Shown here piece after piece: positions 1 through 7,408 of a DNA stretch of 64,000 nucleotides. The DNA lies in NCBI RefSeq assembly GCF_001679485.1, contig NZ_LZOZ01000015.1:76215-140214 (forward strand), written 5' to 3'. Both the position numbers and the translations under genes were made by a program. The notes beneath the pieces are model-generated. The model did no database searches, was not told the DNA's origin, and saw only the letters and a program-made list of their open reading frames with translations. Origin of the DNA: Haemophilus sp. CCUG 60358. GTDB lineage: Bacteria > Pseudomonadota > Gammaproteobacteria > Enterobacterales > Pasteurellaceae. The number at the start of each line of letters is the position of its first letter. Position 1 is the first letter of the stretch.

Positions 1-917
1 TCATGTTTGATCAAAGCACCTTGCAGCGTTATCGAGTGGATGAATTCCCAATTGCCAGCGAACTGATCAATCGCATGATGAAAAGCTTACTGCCATTGTT
101 AAAAACGCAGGAAGTATTACATAAAAAACTGTTTCAAATTGATTATTTGAGCACGCTCAGCAATAAAATTATTGTAAGTCTACTTTACCACAAGCAACTC
201 ACGGAAGAATGGCAAAGCGCTGCTATACGCTTAAAAGAAGAATTACAACAACTTGGTTTTGATGTGCAGCTGATTGGTCGTGCGAGTAAACAAAAAATCT
301 GTTTAGAGCAGGATTTTGTCGATGAAGTGTTACCAGTGAAAGGGCGTAATTATGTTTATCGCCAAGTGGAAAACAGCTTCACTCAGCCAAATGCCGCGGT
401 GAATTGCAAGATGTTGGAATGGGCGATTGATTGCACCCAAGGTTCTCAAGGGGATTTATTGGAACTGTATTGTGGTAACGGTAATTTCTCCATCGCCCTT
501 GCACAAAACTTCCGCAAAGTCCTTGCTACCGAAATTGCCAAGCCATCAGTGGCTGCCGCACAATTTAATATTGCGGAAAATGGTATAGATAATCTACAAA
601 TTATCCGTATGTCAGCAGAAGAGTTTACTCAAGCAATGAATGGCGTCCGTGAATTTAATCGCTTAAAAGGCATTGATTTAAAAGCCTATCAATGCAATAC
701 GATTTTTGTGGATCCACCACGAGCAGGGCTTGACCCTGACACGGTAAAACTGGTGCAGAATTACGATCGTATTTTGTATATTTCCTGCAATCCACATACC
801 CTTTGTGAGAATTTGCAAACCCTAAGCCAAACCCACCGCATTGAAAAGGCGGCGCTGTTTGATCAATTCCCTTACACAGATCATATGGAAAGCGGCGTAT
901 GGCTGGTGAGAAAATAA
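1..917 (+). CDS. trmA: tRNA (uracil-5-)-methyltransferase TrmA, 5' end outside window
   Basis: TrmA uses S-adenosylmethionine to make 5-methyluridine at position 54 of tRNA in the cytoplasm. The visible 304 residues begin inside the protein: the family normally has about 60 more residues, and the first ATG at base 3 falls in the conserved stretch [19 protein letters not shown], so the true start is upstream of the window. Visible marks are the SAM-binding stretch [15 protein letters not shown], the motif [10 protein letters not shown], and the catalytic cysteine in YISCNPHTL near the C-terminus, with HMESGVWL at the end. The end overlaps the start of rsmJ by 19 bases, which suggests co-transcription. 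Confidence 0.95.
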   Translation, partial: MFDQSTLQRYRVDEFPIASELINRMMKSLLPLLKTQEVLHKKLFQIDYLSTLSNKIIVSLLYHKQLTEEWQSAAIRLKEELQQLGFDVQLIGRASKQKICLEQDFVDEVLPVKGRNYVYRQVENSFTQPNAAVNCKMLEWAIDCTQGSQGDLLELYCGNGNFSIALAQNFRKVLATEIAKPSVAAAQFNIAENGIDNLQIIRMSAEEFTQAMNGVREFNRLKGIDLKAYQCNTIFVDPPRAGLDPDTVKLVQNYDRILYISCNPHTLCENLQTLSQTHRIEKAALFDQFPYTDHMESGVWLVRK

Positions 918-1666
918 AAATTCAACTGCTTGCCGAAGCGGGAACATTGTCAGAATTGACCGTACTTTGTTCCCCTCTTGGTATCGAGCATTGTACTGAA
1001 AGTCCACTTGCATTGGTGCGAACAGAAACCCATCTTGCCCTGCGTAAACTAGACGAGCCTAAGCTGGGCGATGTGTTTGTAGATTTCGTAGCTGGTGCGA
1101 TGGCGCATCGTCGTAAATTTGGCGGTGGACGTGGCGAAGCTATTGCCAAAGCTGTAGGCATTAAGGGAACTGAATTACCTTCCGTGATTGATGCCACCGC
1201 AGGACTTGGTCGAGATGCCTTTATTTTAGCTTCTATCGGTTGCCAAGTGCGCTTAGTAGAACGTCATCCAGTAGTATATTTGCTATTGCAGGATGGTCTC
1301 AATCGTGCCTATCAGGATGCAGAAATAGGTGACATGATGCAACAAAATATGCGCTTACTAGATGTTCATCATATTGCCGAACTTAATCCACAAACCGAAA
1401 GTGCCGATGTGGTGTATTTAGATCCAATGTATCCACATAAGCAAAAATCCGCATTAGTAAAAAAAGAAATGCGTGTATTCCAACATTTGGTTGGTGCAGA
1501 TTTGGATGCCGATGAGCTCTTGACACCTGCGTTACAATTAGCCCGTAAACGTGTGGTGGTAAAACGTCCTGATTATGCCGAATTTTTAGCGCAAAAATCG
1601 CCCCATGTTAGTCGTGAAACTAAAAATCACCGCTTTGATATTTATATGGGAGAAGCACAATGCTAA
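899..1666 (+). CDS. rsmJ: 16S rRNA (guanine1516-N2)-methyltransferase RsmJ
   Basis: RsmJ (YhiQ) methylates N2 of G1516 in 16S rRNA using SAM. The 255-residue protein matches the family along its length: [20 protein letters not shown], the [18 protein letters not shown] block, the SAM motif [13 protein letters not shown], and [18 protein letters not shown]. The ATG lies within the last codons of trmA and the stop overlaps the rseC start, so the three genes look translationally coupled. An N-terminus this long with weak conservation is usual for the family. The start could be a few residues further in, but no better ATG with a ribosome site is visible. Confidence 0.94.
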   Translation: MAGEKIKIQLLAEAGTLSELTVLCSPLGIEHCTESPLALVRTETHLALRKLDEPKLGDVFVDFVAGAMAHRRKFGGGRGEAIAKAVGIKGTELPSVIDATAGLGRDAFILASIGCQVRLVERHPVVYLLLQDGLNRAYQDAEIGDMMQQNMRLLDVHHIAELNPQTESADVVYLDPMYPHKQKSALVKKEMRVFQHLVGADLDADELLTPALQLARKRVVVKRPDYAEFLAQKSPHVSRETKNHRFDIYMGEAQC

Positions 1667-2100
1667 AAGAAAGTGCAGTTGTAATGAGCTATGATGCGAA
1701 AACAGGCCTTGCTACAGTGAAATGTCAATCACAAAGCGCCTGTGGAGCTTGTTCGGCTAGAGAAGCCTGTGGAACAGCTTCCCTTTCTGAGCTTAACGGA
1801 AAACGAGGTGAACATATCTTTACGCTAGAAACCATCACGCCACTCCGTGCAGGTCAAATGGTAGAAATCGGTCTAGAAGAAAAATCCATGTTATTTTCTG
1901 CATTGTTAATGTATATCGTGCCGCTTTTGACTTTATTGATTGCAACGTTGCTTTCTAGCTATATCAGTGAAAATGAGCTCATCCGTGCGATTTTAATCTT
2001 TATGTTGGCCGCACTTTCCTTTGTGATGGTTAAACGTTACACCCTAAAACTCGGCCAACAAACAGAATTTCAGCCTGTTTTGTTGAGAGTGTTGTCCTAA
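1660..2100 (+). CDS. rseC: SoxR-reducing system / sigma-E regulatory protein RseC
   Basis: RseC is a small inner-membrane protein known in enterobacteria as a positive modulator of sigma-E and as part of the SoxR-reducing system. The 146 residues show the family layout: a soluble N-terminal part with the cysteine cluster [17 protein letters not shown], then two membrane segments (around residues 73-96 and 103-122). The ATG overlaps the rsmJ stop by 7 bases. The last 46 codons and both downstream hairpins are present a second time 3.8 kb away (5739-5979), which is a feature of this strain's arrangement rather than of the gene. Confidence 0.92.
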   Translation: MLKESAVVMSYDAKTGLATVKCQSQSACGACSAREACGTASLSELNGKRGEHIFTLETITPLRAGQMVEIGLEEKSMLFSALLMYIVPLLTLLIATLLSSYISENELIRAILIFMLAALSFVMVKRYTLKLGQQTEFQPVLLRVLS

Positions 2101-2102
2101 AT

Positions 2103-2145
2103 AAAAAGAACGGCTAAAAACAATTAAATTTTCAACCGCTCTTTT
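2103..2145 (+). terminator. rseC terminator built from an uptake-like hairpin
   Basis: An imperfect inverted repeat (AAAAGAACGGCTAAAA against TTTTCAACCGCTCTTTT) begins three bases after the rseC stop and ends in a T run. The second copy at 5883-5924 has the same hairpin with a perfect stem, so copy A has picked up mismatches. Confidence 0.75.
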
Positions 2146-2171
2146 GTACTTAGCTTATTGCAACTCAAAAG

Positions 2172-2195
2172 GCCTACATTAAGATGTAGGCTTTT
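2172..2195. terminator. Second hairpin between convergent rseC and abgA-like gene
   Basis: Perfect 8-bp stem GCCTACAT / ATGTAGGC with loop TAAG, followed by TTTT. It sits directly before the end of the minus-strand amidohydrolase gene, so it probably helps stop the plus-strand transcript; A residues on the other side give some stop signal for the opposite strand too. Confidence 0.75.
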
Positions 2196-2198
2196 CTA

Positions 2199-3470
2199 TT
2201 AAGATAATAATCTTTGTACTAAAGAAGTATAAATATTAACCCCAGTAAGCAATTGATTTTCATCAAAATCAAATTCAGCTTCATGATGACCTGCTGTGCG
2301 ATCTGCACCAAGAATGAAGTAAATAGCTTTGCCCCCATGTTCTTGTACACGTCTACCTAAAATAGTCGCATCTTCACTTGCATTGAAAGCATAATCTGAA
2401 TTTACGTTATTTATTTGTGGTTGTTCAAGGGATATTTCTTCGATGAGTTTTATAAGTTCAACATCGTTATTCATATCCACTGCTTCACCTACAATTTCAG
2501 TTTCATACGCTACATCAAAACTTATGGAGATACCTTTGGCTATTTGCATGACTTGTTCAGTCATGTATTCATTAATTGCTTTATTTTCTCCCCGCACTTC
2601 TAATTGTAATTCAGCAGAGGATGGAATGACATTTCGTCCTTCACCCGCTTTTAGCACACCCACATTAATTCTTGTCATGCCTTCACCATGGCGTGCAATA
2701 CCATGAAGTTGAGTGACTGTATGCGCTGCAGCTAATAAAGCATTACGACCTAAATGGGGGGCAGCACCTGCATGTGCAGGTTTACCTTTATAGCGAATAT
2801 CAATTTTTGTAGTGGAAAGAAAATTTCTTGGATTAGCAATAACTGTGCCTGTATTCGCGCAAAAACTAATGTGTGAAGAAGCAAAATAATCTGCATCATC
2901 AATTATGCCACTTTGTGCAATGGCTGCTGCACCTCGAACACCTTCTTCTGCTGGTTGGAATACAATTTTTACTTTTCCAGTGAGTTTATCTTTGTTCTGA
3001 GCGATCCATAATGCAACACCTAAACCTATTGTAATATGTGAATCATGTCCACAAGCATGCATAAAGCCATCGTTAATTGAGGCAAAACCTTCTTTATTTG
3101 GAATATGCTCGGATGAACGAGTTTCTGTTACATTCACACAGTCAATATCAAAGCGTAACGCGATGGTTTTTCCTGGTTTACCTGAATCAAATAATGCCAC
3201 ACAACCAGTGTACCCTTCCATTTTTTCGAGCCATTTTTCATTCGCTCCATAGGCTTTTGCATTAGCTAAACCTTTATCTACTACGGCTTGTTTTCGTCCA
3301 CGAACAAAGTCTGGATTTATAATTTGTTTGCCAAGAAAAATTTCAAAACAATCTAAGTCTTCCAAGTAATCCGCAATGCGAGAAGTTGTCCAAAATTCAC
3401 TCCAACCAATTTCTGGAAAACGATGAAATTCACGACGCCATTTAACAAGTTGATTTAAATCTAAGTTCAT
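2199..3470 (-). CDS. M20-family amidohydrolase, AbgA-like
   Basis: A zinc-dependent amidohydrolase of peptidase family M20. Along its 423 residues it most resembles AbgA, subunit A of p-aminobenzoyl-glutamate hydrolase (WRREFHRFPEIGWSEF, GYTGCVALFDSGKPG, VNVGVLKAGEGRNVIP). Metal and catalytic residues are visible: HACGHDSH (H138, H142), the PAEEG pair (E175/E176) and GHHEAEFDFDE near the end. No AbgB partner lies beside it, so the p-aminobenzoyl-glutamate substrate is uncertain; another N-acyl amino acid or folate breakdown product is possible. It is the last gene of a minus-strand module with a DcuC-family carrier and peptidase E, which suggests peptide or amide scavenging. A good AAGGAG site precedes the ATG. 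Confidence 0.82.
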   Translation of the reverse strand: MNLDLNQLVKWRREFHRFPEIGWSEFWTTSRIADYLEDLDCFEIFLGKQIINPDFVRGRKQAVVDKGLANAKAYGANEKWLEKMEGYTGCVALFDSGKPGKTIALRFDIDCVNVTETRSSEHIPNKEGFASINDGFMHACGHDSHITIGLGVALWIAQNKDKLTGKVKIVFQPAEEGVRGAAAIAQSGIIDDADYFASSHISFCANTGTVIANPRNFLSTTKIDIRYKGKPAHAGAAPHLGRNALLAAAHTVTQLHGIARHGEGMTRINVGVLKAGEGRNVIPSSAELQLEVRGENKAINEYMTEQVMQIAKGISISFDVAYETEIVGEAVDMNNDVELIKLIEEISLEQPQINNVNSDYAFNASEDATILGRRVQEHGGKAIYFILGADRTAGHHEAEFDFDENQLLTGVNIYTSLVQRLLS

Positions 3471-3499
3471 TTTTTCTCCTTTAAAAGTCTATAAAAACA

Positions 3500-3524
3500 G
3501 ACCGCACTTAAATAAAGTGCGGTC
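3500..3524 (-). terminator. Facing uptake-sequence hairpin after the DcuC-family gene
   Basis: GACCGCACTT and AAGTGCGGTC form a perfect 10-bp stem around a 5-base loop. Read on the minus strand the hairpin is followed by TGTTTTT. It lies between the carrier stop and the amidohydrolase start, so it may separate or attenuate the two genes. Confidence 0.75.
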
Positions 3525-3539
3525 AATTTTTTACTATTT

Positions 3540-4835
3540 CTACAACATAAATAATGCTAAGAATAAAACAGCAAGTATCATGCCTGGTGCGGTACGTTTT
3601 ACCATTTCTACCGGGCTTACCATCGCAAGGCCTGCACAAACAATGGTTACACCTGCAATTGGTGAAGCTGTACGACCGATTGCACCAGCAATAGCTGCTG
3701 CCATACCAAGATTTACGTGAGTGTAGCCGAGTTCTACAGCATGTGGCGTGACGGCAGTGTTAAAGGCAATCGCTGCTGCATCGCCAGAGCCTGTAATTAA
3801 GCCCATTAAGAATGGTCCAATTGTTGCGCCCCAACGTACAAATTCGTTGGATTCTTTTAAGAAAGAAATTGCAGCATCAATTGCGCCCGTAGATTTTAAT
3901 CCTGCTACAAATACGCTGGCTGCAATGATGATACCAAGTACGTTTGCATAAGAATTTCCCATACCATTGAAAAACTCTTCAGTGATTTTTACTGGGGAAA
4001 TACGAGTTACTATAATGCCGTAAATTGCGCCAATGAGCATCGCTTGAGGAACGCCCATTTTAGTCCATTCAAGACCCGGTACTTGTTGTAATGACGTTCC
4101 ACCAATTACTAAAATAACTAATGGTATTAATGGTGCAAGGGCATAAAGTACATTGACGCCTTCAACAACTTTAATTTCACTTTCTTTTTGTTCTGCAAGA
4201 TAAGCTTCACGATGTTGTTCACCATAATCTTTAAAAACAAGTGCAAGAATTGTTAAAACAACCGCACCTATTGCTCCCGCAATCATGCTATATGGCGCAT
4301 GTGAAAGGTTTACTTGGGTGATAGTTAAGCCTGACATTTCACTAATCATTGCTGAGTGAGAAGACCCAGGGCTCATCATTGATCCAAAAGTCCCTGCTAA
4401 AATAGCTGCACCAGCAGTAGCTGGTCGAACACCCGCACTTTTTAAAACAGGAATTAATGTTGCGCCAACCGCAGCAGCACAACCAGCAGCAGAAGGAATA
4501 GCAATATTGATGAAAAAGGTGATGACTGTTGCAATCGGAATTAAGAAGAATTTTAATCCGCTTAATGGTTTGGTAAGTAAATGTACCAGATGAGTATCAC
4601 ATTGAGTGTATTTCATTACATAAGCAAAACCCATACTGGAACAGATAGCCATAATTAATCCGCTAGATGTCATGCTTTTGGCAAAAGCATCTAATGCGCC
4701 CATTGGGTTAAGCGTCAGAATGGACATTATTAAACCGACACCAATCAAAACAGTTCGGGTTTCAGCTTTTTTAATTAGAAAATAAATTGTGGCAATAATG
4801 CCAACCACTGCAACGATGGATTTAAATAATTCCAT
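3540..4835 (-). CDS. DcuC-family C4-dicarboxylate/anion carrier
   Basis: A 431-residue inner-membrane protein with about 12 hydrophobic segments. It fits the DcuC family (anaerobic C4-dicarboxylate carriers): N-terminal hydrophobic segment, NIAIPSAAGCAAAVGATLIPV, the GSMMSPGSSHSAMISE re-entrant-like stretch, ITGSGDAAAIAFN, and IGRTASPIAGVTIVCAGLA near the end. DcuC itself exports succinate in exchange for other dicarboxylates, but relatives move other anions, so the substrate here is open. The pepE gene lies 17 bases upstream on the same strand, pointing to an operon in which the carrier could move the amino acids or acids released by the two hydrolases. Confidence 0.8.
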   Translation of the reverse strand: MELFKSIVAVVGIIATIYFLIKKAETRTVLIGVGLIMSILTLNPMGALDAFAKSMTSSGLIMAICSSMGFAYVMKYTQCDTHLVHLLTKPLSGLKFFLIPIATVITFFINIAIPSAAGCAAAVGATLIPVLKSAGVRPATAGAAILAGTFGSMMSPGSSHSAMISEMSGLTITQVNLSHAPYSMIAGAIGAVVLTILALVFKDYGEQHREAYLAEQKESEIKVVEGVNVLYALAPLIPLVILVIGGTSLQQVPGLEWTKMGVPQAMLIGAIYGIIVTRISPVKITEEFFNGMGNSYANVLGIIIAASVFVAGLKSTGAIDAAISFLKESNEFVRWGATIGPFLMGLITGSGDAAAIAFNTAVTPHAVELGYTHVNLGMAAAIAGAIGRTASPIAGVTIVCAGLAMVSPVEMVKRTAPGMILAVLFLALFML

Positions 4836-4852
4836 TATATGTTCCTTTTAAG

Positions 4853-5557
4853 TTAATAAGAAAAAGTTGTATTGATGTCAAATGTGCCACATTCCATATT
4901 TTCACTGAAGCACAAAATAGGATTTTCCCCCAACACAGTTGCCATTTCATTTTGTATATGAAGCGCAGAACCTTCAGGCAATGCATATACAAGTGCGGTT
5001 GGATTAACGAGTAAAAATTCTGCCAAACGTTCTTCTCGGCTTTCACCATTGTGGCCTTGCATTTTACCTGAAATAAAGTGCGGATTAATTTGATGAGGAA
5101 AAAGTTGTAATGCTTGAAATGAAGGAGGATAAGTAATCGGCATATCATTAGTTGTCATAATAGATGCGCCAGCTACATTGGCCCCAGCACTCCAACCAAA
5201 ATAAGGCGTACCGTTATTTACTTTTTTACGAATAATATCAATCAAATTGTGTTCATAAAGCTGTTTTAACAAACAAAATGTATTCCCGCCGCCAATAGCG
5301 ATGACATCTGCTTGTTCAATAATATCTCGATGCTGTTTACCATGATGAACGGAAACAATATTCATCCCTAAATCAGAAAGTGCATTTTGCACAGTTTTTT
5401 CATATTCATCAAAAGTGCGGCGTACCCCAGCATAAGGCACAAAAGCAATTGTTTTACCACGATAATCAGTCAGAAAATTTTGTAACCAAGGTATGGTGTG
5501 TTCAAGATAACCTGTGTTCTTGTATTTTGAGCTACTGAGCAGTAGCATGTTTTTCAT
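4853..5557 (-). CDS. pepE: Dipeptidase E (peptidase E)
   Basis: PepE is a cytoplasmic serine peptidase of family S51 that cleaves dipeptides with N-terminal aspartate. The 234 residues have the family length. Visible marks are the GGGNTF loop (residues 89-94), the nucleophile S123 in GWSAGAN, and NPHFISGK with the probable active-site histidine. It is the first gene of the minus-strand module pepE-dcuC family-abgA-like. The gene to its right is not an intact partner but the chimeric fragment at 5679-5879 on the other strand. Confidence 0.93.
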   Translation of the reverse strand: MKNMLLLSSSKYKNTGYLEHTIPWLQNFLTDYRGKTIAFVPYAGVRRTFDEYEKTVQNALSDLGMNIVSVHHGKQHRDIIEQADVIAIGGGNTFCLLKQLYEHNLIDIIRKKVNNGTPYFGWSAGANVAGASIMTTNDMPITYPPSFQALQLFPHQINPHFISGKMQGHNGESREERLAEFLLVNPTALVYALPEGSALHIQNEMATVLGENPILCFSENMECGTFDINTTFSY

Positions 5558-5678
5558 CTTCTACTCCTATTTAGAGGAATTTAGCAATACCGATATTACA
5601 CTTAGAAAAGGTTAATTTTCAAAGAAAATTATTGTTGTTTGACGAATATCAAAAAATAAACCGTATCAGGAGAAAACT

Positions 5679-5879
5679 ATGTCAATTAATCTTAATCGTG
5701 TTCAAAATTTAATTGAAAAACTGGCTTTTATTTCATGTTATATCAGTGAAAATGAGCTCATCCGTGCGATTTTAATCTTTATGTTGACCGCACTTTCTTT
5801 TGTGATGGTTGAACGTTACACCCTAAAACTCGGCCAACAAACGGAATTTCAGCCTGTTTTGTTAAGAGTATTGTCCTAA
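5679..5879 (+). pseudogene. Chimeric fragment: foreign start fused to duplicated rseC 3' end
   Basis: The reading frame has a ribosome site (AGGAG) and starts MSINLNRVQNLIEKLAFIS, which is not RseC. At base 5739 it joins in frame to the last ~46 codons of rseC, ending in the same QPVLLRVLS. The first ~20 residues resemble the beginning of M20 carbamoylase/hydantoinase-type enzymes (RVQNLIEKLAFIS), so I infer that an amidohydrolase gene lost all but its 5' end when the rseC copy arrived. No function is expected; the RseC part would contain only one membrane segment. Confidence 0.75.
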
Positions 5880-5882
5880 ATA

Positions 5883-5924
5883 AAAAGAGCGGTTGAAAAC
5901 AATTAAATTTTCAACCGCTCTTTT
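5883..5924 (+). terminator. Perfect-stem terminator in repeat copy B
   Basis: A 17-bp perfect stem AAAAGAGCGGTTGAAAA / TTTTCAACCGCTCTTTT with an 8-base loop, three bases after the fragment's stop. This is the less decayed version of the hairpin at 2103. Confidence 0.8.
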
Positions 5925-5953
5925 ATACTTTAAGCTTATTACTACTCGAAAGA

Positions 5954-5977
5954 GCCTACATGAAGATGTAGGCTTTT
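5954..5977. terminator. Hairpin between repeat copy B and potE
   Basis: GCCTACAT / ATGTAGGC stem with loop GAAG followed by a T run. It sits 10 bases before the end of potE, where it can also serve the convergent minus-strand transcript. Confidence 0.7.
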
Positions 5978-5986
5978 CTTTTTTAA

Positions 5987-7303
5987 TTAAGCTTGAGATT
6001 TTTTAAGGTCAAATTTGTAAGAAACAAAACCATACAATGTCCAACCGATAAAGGTCACAATTGAACCGTATAACATCGCCTGTTCACCTGCAGCATAAAG
6101 CGCATAGATACTATAGACTGAACCAATAAAGGCAACAAGAACAGTTTTTTTGTATTTTTGGTGAGGAACATTTTCAGTTTTCAACAATACGGCAAGTGCT
6201 GCCATTGAGAGCAAGTATGGAATAACGTTCGTTACTACCGCGAGGTCCACCAACACATTGAATTGTTTATTTAATGATGGGCTGATTGTCATTAATGATA
6301 GTAATGTTTGTAACGAAGTGATGGTTACCATACCAACGATTGGTGCATCTTTGCTAGTAACTTTTTTGAAGAATGCTGGGAAATAACCTTCTTCCGCTGA
6401 AGATTTGAATACTTGAGCAATAGTGAACTGCCAACCTAATAATGAACCGAAACAAGACATCACCATTAAGCCCATGATCACTTTACCGATTGTTTCATCA
6501 AACATATGAGCAAAGGCTAAACCAAACGGTGCAGTTGAGTTAGCAAGTTCAAGGTTAGGAACAATACCTGCGATCACGTTAGTTGAAACGATATAAATTA
6601 CCGCTGCACCTAAAGTACCACCAAGTACCGCGATTGGTACGTTTTTCTCTGGATTTTCAACCGCATCAGAGTTCGCACAAGCAGACTCTAACCCTAAGAA
6701 TGCCCATAATGTCATTGAAATAGATACACCGATCGCTTCAAAAGTAGGCACATTGTGTGGGTTCCAAGAATTTACATACATTGAACCATCAAACCATTTC
6801 CAACCGATGATTGAAATACCAACTACAGGAATAATTACACCCCAAATGGTGAATGAACTGATGTTACCCGTAATTCTTGCGCCACCGAAGTTAAGAACAG
6901 TCGCAAGCCAAAGAGTGAAGATCGTCCATAATGCAATAGAAAGTGGAGAAAGGGTTGCACTGAGGAACTCAGAACCATAACCTACAGCAGAAATCGCAAT
7001 CGCAGTATTCGCAATAACTAACGACACACCATAAGTATAGTTCGCCATGAAGTTACCAGCTTTACCGAAAGAGTATTCGGCATAGCCACCCATACCACCA
7101 GATTTTCTACTAAACATACCGCATTGTGCGAATGCATAAGCTAAGGCTGTTGAACCAACTGCGGTTACAAGCCAAGAGACGATAGAAATAGTCCCAATTT
7201 CGGCTAATTTGGTCGGTAACATAATGATACCTGAACCCATCATATTAACCATGGTCAGAATGGTGAGTTGAACCACACCAATTTTATTACTTTTAGCACT
7301 CAT
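5987..7303 (-). CDS. potE: Putrescine-ornithine antiporter PotE
   Basis: PotE is a 12-helix inner-membrane antiporter of the APC family that exchanges internal putrescine for external ornithine. The 438 residues match the family length. Near the N-terminus, NMMGSGIIMLPTKLAEIG is the APC helix-1 substrate-binding stretch; later marks include the conserved glutamate in LWAFLGLESACANSDAVENP. It lies downstream of speF on the same strand. Together the decarboxylase consumes a proton and the antiporter supplies ornithine, giving acid resistance and putrescine supply. An AAGGAG site precedes the ATG, directly after an uptake-sequence hairpin. Confidence 0.95.
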   Translation of the reverse strand: MSAKSNKIGVVQLTILTMVNMMGSGIIMLPTKLAEIGTISIVSWLVTAVGSTALAYAFAQCGMFSRKSGGMGGYAEYSFGKAGNFMANYTYGVSLVIANTAIAISAVGYGSEFLSATLSPLSIALWTIFTLWLATVLNFGGARITGNISSFTIWGVIIPVVGISIIGWKWFDGSMYVNSWNPHNVPTFEAIGVSISMTLWAFLGLESACANSDAVENPEKNVPIAVLGGTLGAAVIYIVSTNVIAGIVPNLELANSTAPFGLAFAHMFDETIGKVIMGLMVMSCFGSLLGWQFTIAQVFKSSAEEGYFPAFFKKVTSKDAPIVGMVTITSLQTLLSLMTISPSLNKQFNVLVDLAVVTNVIPYLLSMAALAVLLKTENVPHQKYKKTVLVAFIGSVYSIYALYAAGEQAMLYGSIVTFIGWTLYGFVSYKFDLKKSQA

Positions 7304-7317
7304 AATTTATACTCCTT

Positions 7318-7357
7318 AAAGTGCGGTCAAAAAATCAGATGTTTTTAACCGCACTTT
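7318..7357 (-). promoter_or_regulatory. Uptake-sequence hairpin abutting the potE ribosome site
   Basis: AAAGTGCGGT (7318-7327) faces ACCGCACTTT (7348-7357) with a 20-base loop. On the minus strand the hairpin ends exactly where the potE ribosome site AAGGAG begins, and it lacks a long T run on that side. It may be a weak speF terminator or a stabilising or translation-tuning element between speF and potE. Confidence 0.5.
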
Positions 7358-7408
7358 TTTTGTTTGTGCTGAGAGGGTTATAAGGGAAAACCTCATAACC
7401 ACACTTTA

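Larger units (their letters stand above)
1960..2197 (+). repeat. Direct repeat copy A: rseC 3' end plus terminators
   Basis: Bases 1960-2197 match 5739-5979 in the same orientation. In the coding part (about 141 bases to the stop) I count only six substitutions. The non-coding part carries the same two hairpins with more changes. Copy A is the end of the intact rseC. The two copies bracket the abgA-like/dcuC/pepE module. Confidence 0.9.
5739..5979 (+). repeat. Direct repeat copy B of the rseC 3' end plus terminators
   Basis: Second copy of bases 1960-2197. It begins exactly at TATATCAGTG inside the rseC coding sequence and ends with the second hairpin. Unlike copy A it contains an exact uptake core (ACCGCACTT, near 5790), where copy A reads GCCGCACTT. 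It ends just before the potE stop. Confidence 0.9.
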
